Source: Pseudomonas mucoides
Lineage (GTDB): Bacteria > Pseudomonadota > Gammaproteobacteria > Pseudomonadales > Pseudomonadaceae
Length of the DNA stretch: 64,000 nt
Direction: 5' to 3'
NCBI RefSeq assembly: GCF_015461845.1
Contig: NZ_JACOPW010000002.1
Span: 1 to 64,000, forward strand
Part shown: piece after piece, positions 24,660 to 34,114 of the stretch
Numbering within the stretch: the first letter of the stretch is position 1
How the letters are laid out: every line of letters starts with the position of its first letter
Position numbers and translations under genes: made by a program
The notes under the pieces: model-generated
What the model saw: the letters and a program-made list of their open reading frames with translations, nothing else
Told to the model about the DNA's origin: nothing
Databases searched by the model: none

Positions 24660-25146
24660 GTTTGCGAATCCAGGTGTCGACGGCTTGGGTCAGGCCGGCA
24701 ATGGCCTTGTCGTCGAGTTTGCATTCGGGTTTGTAGGCGCCTTCCACCAGCACCATCCAGCGGGTCAGACCGGCCGCCGGGCAGCGGTTGTCGAGAAAGG
24801 CCAGCCATTTGCGCCCGTTGAGGGTGTGGCTCTGGCTGTAGGGGTAGTGGTTGCGGCACAGGCGTTTGAGCAAGCCATTGAGCTGCTGCAGCCAGGCACC
24901 GGCCGGCGCGCCGTCGTAGGGCTTGGGCATTTGCGCCAGTTCGGCCAGCGCGGCGAGACGCACCGGGTCCAGCGGTTGTTCGGCGCGAACGATGGGACGT
25001 TTGCGCACGACCAAGTGGCGCATCCGCCACAGACCAAATCCGATCAGCGGCAGCACTGACAGCAACAGCCACCAGCCCGGCGCGGGCGGCCAGAATTCGA
25101 TGGGTGGCGGGCTAATCAGCGGTTGCAGTTGATCGAGGCTGCTCAT
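24652..25146 (-). CDS. DUF4381 membrane protein of the MoxR/VWA operon
   Basis: The 164-residue protein begins MSSLDQLQPLISPPPIEFWPPAPGWWLLL and has one transmembrane helix (about 25-42), a basic stop-transfer stretch (RMRHLVVRKR) and a cytosolic helical domain. The order and the conserved PPIxxWPPAPGWW opening are those of DUF4381, which is found almost only between DUF58 and VWA genes. The start at 25146 overlaps the DUF58 stop by 4 bp. It is probably a membrane partner of the VWA proteins. Confidence 0.88.
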   Translation of the reverse strand: MSSLDQLQPLISPPPIEFWPPAPGWWLLLSVLPLIGFGLWRMRHLVVRKRPIVRAEQPLDPVRLAALAELAQMPKPYDGAPAGAWLQQLNGLLKRLCRNHYPYSQSHTLNGRKWLAFLDNRCPAAGLTRWMVLVEGAYKPECKLDDKAIAGLTQAVDTWIRKHV

Positions 25147-26087
25147 CGACCTTTCCCCGGTTTCTGTGGGTTCAGAAATTCGCGCAGTTGTTCGACCATC
25201 TCGCTCTGGGTGCTCAACGGCATCAGCAACACGCGCAGCTTCTGGGCGAGCAATTCCCAGCGGGCGATGCGTGCTTCGGCCTGGGCGCGATAGGTCTGGC
25301 GCAGGTCGAAATTCAGGGTGTCGAGTTCCAGTTGCGCGCCGCGTTCGGCGAAACGCAGCAAACCGGCGGCGGGCAGGGCGTGATCCAGCGGATCGGAGAG
25401 GGGCAGCAGCAACAGGTCGCAATGGCGCGACAGCAGGCTCAGTTGTTGCTCCGAACCCTCGGTCAAGGCGCGCTCGTCGCAGATCACGATCACCAGGCTG
25501 CCGGGGCGCAACACTTCCCGCGCCCGACGCAGGGCCAGGTTGAGGGAGTCGCGGTTCTGCTCGGTTTCGGTGTGCAGCGATTGATTGACCCGAACCAGCC
25601 GGTTGAGCAATTGCAGGAGGCTCTGTTTGCTGCGCCGCGGCTTGATTTCGTAATGCTCGTTGTCACCGAACACCAACCCGCCCACCCGGTCGTTATGACC
25701 CAGCGCGGCCCAGCCAATCAGGCTGGCAGCCTGAGCGGCGAGCACCGATTTGAACATCAGGCCCGAACCGAAAAACAACCGGCAACTTTGCTCGACCATG
25801 ATGAAAATCGGCCGTTCGCGTTCTTCATGGAATAGTTTGGTGTGGGGCTCCTGGGTGCGCGCAGTCACGCGCCAGTCGATGGTGCGCACATCGTCGCCGG
25901 CCTGATACACCCGCACCTGGTCGAAGTCCACCCCGCGCCCGCGAAATTTCGAGTGGTGCAGGCCGATCAGCGGGCTGCGCTGGCTCGGCGTGGAAAACAA
26001 CTGCACTTCCCGCACGCGATGGCGCATGTCGATCAGCTCGGCGAGGCTGACACGGATGCCCGGCTCGGGCGGCAGTAGGGCGTTCAT
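25143..26087 (-). CDS. DUF58-domain protein
   Basis: The 314-residue protein carries the DUF58 core RGVDFDQVRVYQAGDDVRTIDWRVTARTQEPHTKLF (about 50-85), followed by a VWA-like fold with VEQSCRLFFGSG in place of a full metal motif. DUF58 proteins usually link a MoxR ATPase to VWA partners. I prefer the ATG at 26087 (MNALLPPEPG), 5 bp after the MoxR stop. A TTG at 26096 overlapping that stop would add three residues. The next gene overlaps its stop by 4 bp. Confidence 0.9.
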   Translation of the reverse strand: MNALLPPEPGIRVSLAELIDMRHRVREVQLFSTPSQRSPLIGLHHSKFRGRGVDFDQVRVYQAGDDVRTIDWRVTARTQEPHTKLFHEERERPIFIMVEQSCRLFFGSGLMFKSVLAAQAASLIGWAALGHNDRVGGLVFGDNEHYEIKPRRSKQSLLQLLNRLVRVNQSLHTETEQNRDSLNLALRRAREVLRPGSLVIVICDERALTEGSEQQLSLLSRHCDLLLLPLSDPLDHALPAAGLLRFAERGAQLELDTLNFDLRQTYRAQAEARIARWELLAQKLRVLLMPLSTQSEMVEQLREFLNPQKPGKGR

Positions 26088-26092
26088 CGGGG

Positions 26093-27052
26093 TCAAGCGA
26101 CGGCTACGACGTCGAGAATCCGCTGGACCACCCGGTCCTGGTCGATACCAGCAGCTTCGGCTTCAAAGGACAGAATGATGCGATGGCGCAGCACGTCAAA
26201 CAGCACGGCCTGGATGTCTTCCGGGCTGACGAAGTCGCGGCCGGCCAGCCAGGCATGCGCGCGGGCGCAGCGGTCGAGGGCAATAGAACCGCGAGGGCTG
26301 GCGCCGTAGGCAATCCAGTCGGCCATTTCCGGGTCGAACTTGCCCGGGTTGCGCGTGGCCATGACCAGTTGCACCAGGTATTCCTCCACGGCGTCGGCCA
26401 TGTACAAACCGAGGATTTCCTTGCGTGCGGCGAAGATCGCCTGCTGGCTGACCCGGCGTTCCGGCTTGGTTTCGCCGTTCAGGGCTTCGCCACGGGCTTG
26501 CTGGAGGATCTTGCGTTCAACCGCGGCGTCCGGGAAACCGATTTTCACATGCATCAGGAAACGGTCGAGCTGCGCTTCGGGCAGCGGGTAGGTGCCTTCC
26601 TGCTCAATCGGGTTTTGCGTGGCCATTACCAGAAACAGCGGCGACAGTTCATAAGTGCTGCGCCCGACGCTGACCTGACGCTCGGCCATGGCTTCGAGCA
26701 GCGCCGATTGAACCTTGGCCGGGGCACGGTTGATTTCGTCCGCCAGCACCAGGTTGTGGAAAATGGGACCTTGCTGGAAGACAAAGCTGCCGGTTTCCGG
26801 GCGATAGATTTCGGTACCGGTAATGTCGGCAGGCAACAGGTCGGGGGTGAACTGGATGCGGTGGAACTGCGCTTCGATGCCTTCGGCAAGTTCTTTGATG
26901 GCCTTGGTCTTGGCCAGGCCCGGGGCGCCCTCGACCAGCATGTGGCCGTCGGCAAGCAACGCGATGAGCAAACGCTCGATGAGTTTTTCCTGGCCGAGAA
27001 TCTGCGTTGAAAGAAAGGTTCGCAGCGCGAGCAGCGCTTCACGATGTTCCAT
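26093..27052 (-). CDS. MoxR-family AAA+ ATPase
   Basis: The 319-residue ATPase has Walker A GAPGLAKT (42-49), Walker B LVLADE (101-106), sensor 1 in VMATQNPIEQEG, and the MoxR-type helical lid. MoxR ATPases act as chaperones that mature or remodel complexes of VWA proteins. This is the first gene of the operon that continues with DUF58, DUF4381, two VWA proteins and BatD. AGGAAC is found about 10 bp before the ATG. The promoter should lie in 27053-27130. Confidence 0.95.
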   Translation of the reverse strand: MEHREALLALRTFLSTQILGQEKLIERLLIALLADGHMLVEGAPGLAKTKAIKELAEGIEAQFHRIQFTPDLLPADITGTEIYRPETGSFVFQQGPIFHNLVLADEINRAPAKVQSALLEAMAERQVSVGRSTYELSPLFLVMATQNPIEQEGTYPLPEAQLDRFLMHVKIGFPDAAVERKILQQARGEALNGETKPERRVSQQAIFAARKEILGLYMADAVEEYLVQLVMATRNPGKFDPEMADWIAYGASPRGSIALDRCARAHAWLAGRDFVSPEDIQAVLFDVLRHRIILSFEAEAAGIDQDRVVQRILDVVAVA

Positions 27053-27194
27053 CGATGACTGTTCCTGGAGAAGGTGGCCGAAGTCGTTCGAATAACGCTT
27101 GGGCTGGGGGCGTTACTTTAATCCATCGCGGGGGGCGGGGACTAACGGCATTTTGTGCAAAGTGCGGGAAATGGTTGGCGAAATTGTTGGATTT

Positions 27195-27335
27195 TTGTAG
27201 CAGGGGAGCGTTGAGGTGGCAGTTCTGGCCTCATCGCTGGCAAGCCAGCTCCCACAAGTTTCAGCGTTGAGCATGCGATTTGTGCAACACATCGACCACC
27301 GTGGGCGCTGACTTGCCAGCGATGAGACCCATCCA
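27195..27335. repeat. Inverted REP-like element, third sequence type
   Basis: CCTCATCGCTGGCAAGCCAGC (about 27231) and GCTGACTTGCCAGCGATGAG (about 27308) are inverted copies about 60 bp apart. The core TGGCAAGCCAGCTCCCACA differs from the other two families. It fills the gap between the MoxR operon start and the end of the acidic-protein gene. Confidence 0.7.
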
Positions 27336-27342
27336 GACGCTA

Positions 27343-27696
27343 TCAAACTTCGTTAATGAAGGTCCCGGTCCCGTCGAGGATGTTCTTCAGGGTCTCTACA
27401 ACCTCATCCATATCCACCATATCCGGGTTGAAAGTGATCTCCAGCACATCGTTCCCGTTCAATGCATCGGCATCCGCCGCCGCAATCTCGATCTTCAACA
27501 GATTCGAACTCAGGGTGACTTTCACCCCATCCAGGGTCGAAGGCTCGCCATCCAGGGTGATTTCCAGTTCGTCCTCGTCCGGGTAGCGACTCATTAGGAA
27601 CATGTCGCCCTCCTCACTGTGGCAGCAGAGCATGGCCATGTTGTCTTCCTCGTCATCGCAAGGGTTCACAATCAAGAGGGCGGTGGTCATTTGCAT
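27343..27696 (-). CDS. Acidic conserved protein, unknown function
   Basis: The 117-residue protein is acidic and cysteine-containing (NPCDDEEDNMAMLCCHSEEGD near the start) with no signal peptide or membrane segment. The rest alternates short beta-like strands, such as DELEITLDGEPSTLDGVKVTLSS, with a helical end. AGGA lies 7 bp before the ATG at 27696, which favours it over the ATG two codons later. Function is unknown. The CCH cluster could bind metal, but this is a guess. Confidence 0.75.
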   Translation of the reverse strand: MQMTTALLIVNPCDDEEDNMAMLCCHSEEGDMFLMSRYPDEDELEITLDGEPSTLDGVKVTLSSNLLKIEIAAADADALNGNDVLEITFNPDMVDMDEVVETLKNILDGTGTFINEV

Positions 27697-28198
27697 GGGA
27701 AATTCCTGGCTCGACGAGCGTGGTGAAGACGCATAAAGCGCAATTCTGCCAGCCCAACGGAATTTCTGCTCGGCTGAGTGTCAGAGCAGGGGCGTGGACA
27801 CTTGGAGTGTTACTGGTCATTTCTGGTACGCAGGTGCCGGAAAACCGGGGATAAAACGCCCGTTTTTGCCCACGGCTGCTAGTGTTGTTCGAGGCGTGTG
27901 CCGCCAGTTGCGTGCCGATGACCGAATATGTCGCAGCACCGCAAGCACGGGCCTCGCCGCACTCGTTAAGCTGCGCAACGGATGAGCACCTGTAAAGACA
28001 TTGCGCTGTTCGCAGCCCAGTCGGTTTTGCAGATGCCCATTCATGGAAGGTGAATGTGACCTGAGTGTCTCGTCCAGCTTCACCCACCTGTCCCCTGTTT
28101 CCTCTGCCCGAGAATCAGGAACAGGGTGACGGATCGCCCCGAAAGGGGTTTTGCACGCGACGCTTCCATCAATAACAAGCCCAAGCGGAGTACCACAG
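27697..28198. promoter_or_regulatory. Long leader and promoter region of gdhB
   Basis: This 502-bp stretch has no convincing gene. It must contain the divergent promoters of the acidic-protein gene and gdhB. Near gdhB it holds a hairpin at 28093-28126 (CCCTGTTTCCT pairing with AGGAACAGGG) and a small CCCC-GAAA-GGGG-TTTT hairpin at 28137-28152. The second could be a weak terminator or attenuator inside the leader. GCGGAG sits 9 bp before the gdhB start. Confidence 0.45.
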
Positions 28199-31100
28199 AT
28201 GGCGTTCTTCACCGCAGCCAGCAAAGCCGACTTCCAGCACCAACTGCAAGCGGCACTGGCACAGCACATCAGTGAACAGGCACTGCCACAAGTGGCGCTG
28301 TTCGCTGAACAATTCTTCGGCATCATTTCCCTGGACGAGCTGACCCAGCGTCGGTTGTCCGACCTCGCCGGCTGCACCCTTTCTGCGTGGCGCCTGCTTG
28401 AGCGCTTCGATCACGCGCAACCGCAAGTGCGCGTCTACAACCCCGACTACGAACGCCACGGCTGGCAGTCGACCCACACCGCGGTCGAAGTGCTGCACCA
28501 CGACCTGCCATTCCTGGTGGACTCGGTGCGTACCGAGCTGAACCGTCGCGGCTACAGCATTCATACCCTGCAAACCACTGTGCTGAGCGTGCGTCGCGGC
28601 AGCAAGGGCGAGTTGCTGGAAATCCTGCCCAAAGGCACCCAGGGCGAAGGCATTCTTCAAGAATCGCTGATGTACCTGGAAATCGACCGTTGCGCCAACA
28701 CCGCCGAGCTCAATGTCCTGAGCAAAGAGCTGGAGCAGGTACTCGGTGAAGTCCGCGTCGCCGTCGCCGATTTCGAACCGATGAAAGCCAAGGTCCAGGA
28801 AATCCTCACCGGTCTGGACAACAGCCAGTACGCGGTCGACCCTGAAGAAAAAGGCGAAATCAAAAGCTTCCTGGAATGGCTGGTGGGCAACCACTTCACG
28901 TTCCTCGGCTACGAAGAGTTCGTGGTGCGCGATGAAGCCGACGGCGGCCACATCGTCTACGACCAGGATTCCTTCCTCGGCCTGACCAAACTGCTGCGTA
29001 CCGGCCTGACCTACGATGACCTGCGCATCGAAGACTACGCCGTGAACTACCTGCGCGAACCGACCCTGCTGTCGTTCGCCAAGGCTGCGCACCCAAGCCG
29101 TGTACACCGTCCGGCTTACCCGGATTACGTGTCGATCCGTGAAATCGATGCTGACGGCAACGTCATCAAGGAATGCCGTTTCATGGGCCTGTACACCTCC
29201 TCGGTGTACGGCGAGAGCGTGCGGGTCATCCCGTACATCCGTCGCAAGGTCGAAGAAATCGAACGCCGTTCCGGCTTCCAGGCCAAGGCTCACCTGGGCA
29301 AGGAACTGGCGCAGGTGGTTGAAGTGCTGCCGCGCGATGACCTGTTCCAGACCCCGGTCGACGAACTGTTCAGCACCGTGATGTCGATCGTGCAGATCCA
29401 GGAACGCAACAAGATTCGTGTGTTCCTGCGCAAAGACCCGTACGGCCGTTTCTGCTACTGCCTGGCTTACGTGCCACGGGACATTTACTCCACCGAAGTG
29501 CGCCAGAAGATCCAGCAAGTGCTGATGGATCGCCTGAAAGCCTCGGATTGCGAGTTCTGGACGTTCTTCTCCGAATCCGTGCTGGCCCGCGTGCAACTGA
29601 TCCTGCGCGTCGACCCGAAGAACCGCCTCGACATCGACCCGGTTCTGCTGGAAAAAGAAGTGGTGCAAGCTTGCCGCAGCTGGCAGGACGACTACGCGAG
29701 CCTGGTAGTTGAAAGTTTCGGCGAAGCCCATGGCACCAACGTGCTGGCCGACTTCCCGAAAGGCTTCCCGGCCGGTTACCGCGAGCGTTTCGCCGCCCAC
29801 TCGGCTGTGGTCGACATGCAACACCTGCTGAGCCTGAACGAAAAAAATCCACTGGTGATGAGCTTCTATCAGCCACTGGGTCAAGTGTCCGGCCAGCGCA
29901 TGCTGCACTGCAAGCTGTATCACGCCGACACGCCGCTGGCGCTGTCCGACGTGTTGCCGATCCTGGAGAACCTCGGCCTGCGCGTGCTGGGTGAATTCCC
30001 GTATCGCCTGCGTCACACCAATGGTCGCGAGTTCTGGATTCACGATTTCGCGTTCACCGCCGCCGAAGGCCTGGAACTCGACATCCAGCAACTCAACGAC
30101 ACGCTGCAGGACGCCTTCGTCCACATCGTGCGTGGCGATGCCGAGAACGATGCGTTCAACCGCCTGGTGCTGACCGCCGGCCTGCCGTGGCGCGATGTGG
30201 CGCTGCTGCGTGCTTACGCTCGCTACATGAAGCAGATCCGTCTGGGCTTCGACCTGGGCTATATCGCCAGCACCCTGAACAACCACACCGACATCGCTCG
30301 CGAGTTGACCCGGTTGTTCAAGACCCGCTTCTACCTGGCGCGCAAGCTGTCGGGCGATGATCTGGAAGACAAGCAGCAACGCCTGGAACACGCGATCATT
30401 GCCGCTCTGGACGAAGTCCAGGTGCTGAACGAAGACCGCATCCTGCGTCGCTACCTGGACCTGATCAAGGCCACCCTGCGCACCAACTTCTACCAGACTG
30501 ATGCCAACGGCAAGAACAAGTCGTACTTCAGCTTCAAGTTCAACCCGCACCAGATTCCAGAGCTGCCGAAGCCGGTACCGAAGTTCGAAATCTTCGTTTA
30601 CTCGCCTCGTGTCGAGGGCGTGCACCTGCGCTTCGGCAACGTTGCTCGTGGCGGTCTGCGCTGGTCCGACCGTGAAGAAGACTACCGCACCGAAGTCCTG
30701 GGCCTGGTAAAAGCCCAGCAAGTGAAGAACTCGGTCATCGTGCCCGTGGGCGCGAAGGGCGGCTTCCTGCCGCGTCGCCTGCCACTGGGCGGCAACCGTG
30801 ACGAGATCGCGGCCGAGGGCATCGCCTGCTACCGCATCTTCATTTCGGGCCTGCTGGACATCACCGACAACCTGAAAGACGGCGCGCTAGTGCCGCCGGC
30901 CAACGTCGTGCGTCATGACGACGATGACCCGTACCTGGTGGTGGCCGCGGACAAGGGCACTGCGACCTTCTCCGACATCGCCAACGGCATCGCGATCGAC
31001 TACGGCTTCTGGCTGGGTGACGCGTTCGCTTCCGGCGGTTCCGCCGGTTACGACCACAAGAAGATGGGCATCACCGCCAAAGGCGCATGGGTCGGCGTTC

Positions 31101-33100
31101 AACGTCACTTCCGCGAACGCGGCATCAATGTCCAGAAAGACAACATCACCGTGGTCGGCGTCGGCGACATGGCCGGCGACGTATTCGGCAACGGCCTGTT
31201 GATGTCCGAGACGCTGCAACTGGTGGCTGCGTTCAACCACCTGCACATCTTCATCGACCCGAACCCGGAGCCGGCAAACAGCTTTGCCGAGCGTCAGCGC
31301 CTGTTCGACCTGCCGCGTTCGGCCTGGTCGGATTACGACACCAGCATCATGTCCGAAGGCGGCGGGATCTTCTCCCGTAGCGCGAAAAGCATCGCGATTT
31401 CCCCGCAGATGAAAGAGCGCTTCGACATTCACGCTGACAAGCTGACCCCGACCGAGCTGCTCAATGCCTTGCTCAAGGCACCGGTAGACCTGTTGTGGAA
31501 CGGCGGCATCGGGACCTACGTCAAAGCCAGCAGCGAAAGCCACGCCGATGTCGGCGACAAGGCCAACGATGCACTGCGCGTGAACGGCAACGAACTGCGC
31601 TGCAAAGTCGTGGGCGAGGGCGGTAACCTCGGGATGACCCAACTGGGTCGTGTCGAATTCGGTCTCAATGGCGGCGGTTCCAACACTGACTTCATCGACA
31701 ACGCCGGTGGCGTGGATTGCTCCGACCACGAAGTCAACATCAAGATCCTGCTGAACGAAGTGGTTCAGGCGGGCGACATGACCGACAAGCAACGTAACCA
31801 GTTGCTGGCGAGCATGACCGACGAAGTCGGCAGCCTGGTGCTGGGCAACAACTACAAGCAGACTCAGGCTCTGTCCCTGGCTGCGCGTCGTGCCTTACCG
31901 CGTATCGCTGAATACAAGCGTCTGATGAACGATCTGGAAGGCCGCGGCAAGCTGGATCGCGCCATCGAGTTCCTGCCGAACGAAGAAGCGATCAACGAGC
32001 GCGTTTCAGAAGGCCACGGCCTGACCCGCGCCGAGCTGTCGGTACTGATCTCCTACAGCAAGATCGACCTCAAGGAGGCGCTGCTCAACTCCCTGGTACC
32101 GGATGACGACTACCTGACCCGCGACATGGAAACCGCTTTCCCGCCGACCCTGGTGAGCAAGTTCTCCGAAGCCATGCGCCGTCACCGTCTGAAGCGCGAA
32201 ATCGTCAGCACCCAGATCGCCAACGACCTGGTCAACCACATGGGCATCACCTTCGTTCAACGACTCAAAGAGTCGACCGGCATGAGCCCGGCGAATGTTG
32301 CGGGTGCCTATGTAATAGTTCGGGATATCTTCCACCTCCCGCACTGGTTCCGGCAGATAGAAGCCCTGGACTACCAGGTTTCCGCTGACGTGCAACTGGA
32401 GCTGATGGACGAGCTGATGCGTCTGGGCCGTCGCGCCACGCGCTGGTTCCTGCGCAGCCGTCGTAACGAGCAGAACGCCGCTCGTGACGTTGCGCACTTC
32501 GGTCCACATCTGGCAGCGCTGGGCCTCAAGCTCGACGAACTGCTGGAAGGCCCGACCCGCGAAGGCTGGCAGACCCGCTATCAGGCTTACGTCGCCGCTG
32601 GCGTACCTGAGCTGCTGGCGCGCATGGTTGCAGGCACTACTCACCTGTACACCTTGCTGCCAATCATCGAAGCGTCGGACGTGACCGGCCAGAACGCAGC
32701 AGACGTGGCGAAGGCTTACTTCGCCGTCGGCAGCGCGCTGGACATCACCTGGTACCTGCAACAGATCAGCGCTCTGCCGGTTGAAAACAACTGGCAGGCC
32801 CTGGCCCGTGAAGCGTTCCGTGATGACGTCGACTGGCAGCAACGTGCAATCACCATCTCCGTCCTGCAACAGGGCGACGGCACTCAGGACGTGGAAACCC
32901 GCCTGGCGCTGTGGATGGAAGCGCACGAAGGCATGATCGAACGCTGGCGCGCGATGCTGGTGGAAATCCGTGCCGCCAGCGGCACGGACTACGCCATGTA
33001 CGCGGTGGCCAACCGTGAGTTGCTGGACCTGGCATTGAGCGGGCAAGCGGTGGTGACCACCACTGGTGCCGTCAGCGAAGAGCTGGAACCGGCGGCCTGA
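28199..33100 (+). CDS. gdhB: NAD-dependent glutamate dehydrogenase, large (180-kDa) type
   Basis: The 1,633-residue cytosolic enzyme deaminates glutamate to 2-oxoglutarate and ammonia, using NAD+, mainly in catabolism. The N-terminal half holds ACT-like regulatory regions. The catalytic domain begins near 750 with RGGLRWSDREEDYRTEVLGLV and the substrate-binding Lys853 in VPVGAKGGF. A Rossmann region follows with VVGVGDMAGDVFGNG (about 985). I chose the ATG at 28199 because it starts the conserved MAFFTAASKADFQ and follows GCGGAG; an upstream extension of 16 residues looks non-coding. Length fits the class. In related bacteria this class is controlled by arginine or by allosteric amino acids. 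Confidence 0.97.
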   Translation: MAFFTAASKADFQHQLQAALAQHISEQALPQVALFAEQFFGIISLDELTQRRLSDLAGCTLSAWRLLERFDHAQPQVRVYNPDYERHGWQSTHTAVEVLHHDLPFLVDSVRTELNRRGYSIHTLQTTVLSVRRGSKGELLEILPKGTQGEGILQESLMYLEIDRCANTAELNVLSKELEQVLGEVRVAVADFEPMKAKVQEILTGLDNSQYAVDPEEKGEIKSFLEWLVGNHFTFLGYEEFVVRDEADGGHIVYDQDSFLGLTKLLRTGLTYDDLRIEDYAVNYLREPTLLSFAKAAHPSRVHRPAYPDYVSIREIDADGNVIKECRFMGLYTSSVYGESVRVIPYIRRKVEEIERRSGFQAKAHLGKELAQVVEVLPRDDLFQTPVDELFSTVMSIVQIQERNKIRVFLRKDPYGRFCYCLAYVPRDIYSTEVRQKIQQVLMDRLKASDCEFWTFFSESVLARVQLILRVDPKNRLDIDPVLLEKEVVQACRSWQDDYASLVVESFGEAHGTNVLADFPKGFPAGYRERFAAHSAVVDMQHLLSLNEKNPLVMSFYQPLGQVSGQRMLHCKLYHADTPLALSDVLPILENLGLRVLGEFPYRLRHTNGREFWIHDFAFTAAEGLELDIQQLNDTLQDAFVHIVRGDAENDAFNRLVLTAGLPWRDVALLRAYARYMKQIRLGFDLGYIASTLNNHTDIARELTRLFKTRFYLARKLSGDDLEDKQQRLEHAIIAALDEVQVLNEDRILRRYLDLIKATLRTNFYQTDANGKNKSYFSFKFNPHQIPELPKPVPKFEIFVYSPRVEGVHLRFGNVARGGLRWSDREEDYRTEVLGLVKAQQVKNSVIVPVGAKGGFLPRRLPLGGNRDEIAAEGIACYRIFISGLLDITDNLKDGALVPPANVVRHDDDDPYLVVAADKGTATFSDIANGIAIDYGFWLGDAFASGGSAGYDHKKMGITAKGAWVGVQRHFRERGINVQKDNITVVGVGDMAGDVFGNGLLMSETLQLVAAFNHLHIFIDPNPEPANSFAERQRLFDLPRSAWSDYDTSIMSEGGGIFSRSAKSIAISPQMKERFDIHADKLTPTELLNALLKAPVDLLWNGGIGTYVKASSESHADVGDKANDALRVNGNELRCKVVGEGGNLGMTQLGRVEFGLNGGGSNTDFIDNAGGVDCSDHEVNIKILLNEVVQAGDMTDKQRNQLLASMTDEVGSLVLGNNYKQTQALSLAARRALPRIAEYKRLMNDLEGRGKLDRAIEFLPNEEAINERVSEGHGLTRAELSVLISYSKIDLKEALLNSLVPDDDYLTRDMETAFPPTLVSKFSEAMRRHRLKREIVSTQIANDLVNHMGITFVQRLKESTGMSPANVAGAYVIVRDIFHLPHWFRQIEALDYQVSADVQLELMDELMRLGRRATRWFLRSRRNEQNAARDVAHFGPHLAALGLKLDELLEGPTREGWQTRYQAYVAAGVPELLARMVAGTTHLYTLLPIIEASDVTGQNAADVAKAYFAVGSALDITWYLQQISALPVENNWQALAREAFRDDVDWQQRAITISVLQQGDGTQDVETRLALWMEAHEGMIERWRAMLVEIRAASGTDYAMYAVANRELLDLALSGQAVVTTTGAVSEELEPAA

Positions 33101-33120
33101 TCAGGCGCTGAATGAAAAAA

Positions 33121-33149
33121 ACCCGCATGGAGACATGCGGGTTTTTTTT
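33121..33149 (+). terminator. Rho-independent terminator after gdhB
   Basis: A 9-bp stem ACCCGCATG / CATGCGGGT with loop GAGA is followed by seven or more Ts. A-rich sequence precedes it, so it can serve the convergent lipoprotein gene as well. Confidence 0.93.
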
Positions 33150-33175
33150 GCCTGATCGCGATGGGGTCATATGCC

Positions 33176-33886
33176 TTAATACAACTTCCGCCCCGAATTA
33201 TTATCCAGCATCGATACTTTATCTGTCGGGCTGGTCAGTAAATTACTGAGCGACTGGTCAAACTTCTGCAGCGCCCTGACTTGCACATTCTGTTGCTCAT
33301 TAATATCCGCCACTATCTCCGAGCTCGGTTTAAAGTCCGCCCACAGAGGCGTCAGCGCTTTAGCGTCATGCCCTTGTGCAGTGCCAATATAGTTGAGATT
33401 AGCGTCGTAAAAGTCTGCACTGACATCCGCCGCTATATCCGAACTTCGCGAGGTCATCAACTGGCTGCGGCTGTCGACAATCGCGACCACGTCCGGTTTC
33501 GCCGCCTTGAGGCTCTGCATGTCCGGGTACACCGTGACCGAGCCGAACTGGCGCTGCAACGAGGCCTTGACCCAATCCACGGCCAGGTCGGGTTTAGAGG
33601 TGGCGACGTAGGCGTCATGAATCGGCTGCACCAGCAAACTCTGGCCGAAACCGGTGCCAGCGTTGGCCTGGTAGTCCTGGAGGTAGGCGCGATTGGTCTG
33701 GGTGTTACGGCTGTAGACGATGCCAAGCGACACATTATGGCCATTAGGAATGCTCGTGGCATTGCTGCGGCCAACAGGCGCGGTAAAGATGCCGTCCAGC
33801 GAAGAGACCGCACTTGGCGCAGTGGGGATCGAGCAGCCTGATAAAACAACGGTCATCGTCAAGGTACTGACAAGCGCAAGTTTCAT
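33176..33886 (-). CDS. Lipoprotein, unknown function
   Basis: The 236-residue protein has a lipoprotein signal ending VVLSGCSIP, with Cys18 as the lipid site and Ser next to it, favouring the outer membrane. The mature part contains a beta-rich region and the segment VDWVKASLQRQFGSVTVYPDMQSLKAAKPDVVAIVDSRSQ, resembling envelope lipoproteins that compute a lipid- or surface-binding fold. No enzyme motif is visible. GGAG precedes the ATG at 33886. It stands alone between two terminators. Confidence 0.8.
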   Translation of the reverse strand: MKLALVSTLTMTVVLSGCSIPTAPSAVSSLDGIFTAPVGRSNATSIPNGHNVSLGIVYSRNTQTNRAYLQDYQANAGTGFGQSLLVQPIHDAYVATSKPDLAVDWVKASLQRQFGSVTVYPDMQSLKAAKPDVVAIVDSRSQLMTSRSSDIAADVSADFYDANLNYIGTAQGHDAKALTPLWADFKPSSEIVADINEQQNVQVRALQKFDQSLSNLLTSPTDKVSMLDNNSGRKLY

Positions 33887-34057
33887 GGTGTTACTCCAGT
33901 GAAACAACTTGAGTCGGGAAGTTTGAGTGCCGGTAGGGGGCGGCGGTGATTCCAGACTAAACCTGTCTTCACGGAATTAAATAACCAATAAGCAGGCTTA
34001 TCGTCAGTTCAATAGTTTTATTTGGTTTAAACAGGGTCGTTTGATTGCTTCAAGAAA

Positions 34058-34095
34058 TAAAAAGGCCCGAAATCAAAGTTCGGGCCTTTTTATTT
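34058..34095 (-). terminator. Terminator after the exported cupin gene
   Basis: The stem AAAAGGCCCGA with its complement TCGGGCCTTTT encloses a 9-nt loop and is flanked by A-rich and T-rich runs on both sides. It lies about 20 bp beyond the cupin stop and could act in both directions. Confidence 0.9.
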
Positions 34096-34114
34096 ATGGT
34101 TGTACGTTCAGCCA

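Noticed and set aside
27794..27985. 63-codon frame in the gdhB leader
   Set aside because: No ribosome site and no coding character; the region is better explained as a leader.
28169..30721. 850-codon open frame opposite gdhB
   Set aside because: It is the reverse-strand shadow of gdhB, a usual effect of third-position GC bias. Its product is His/Gln/Val-rich and matches no fold.
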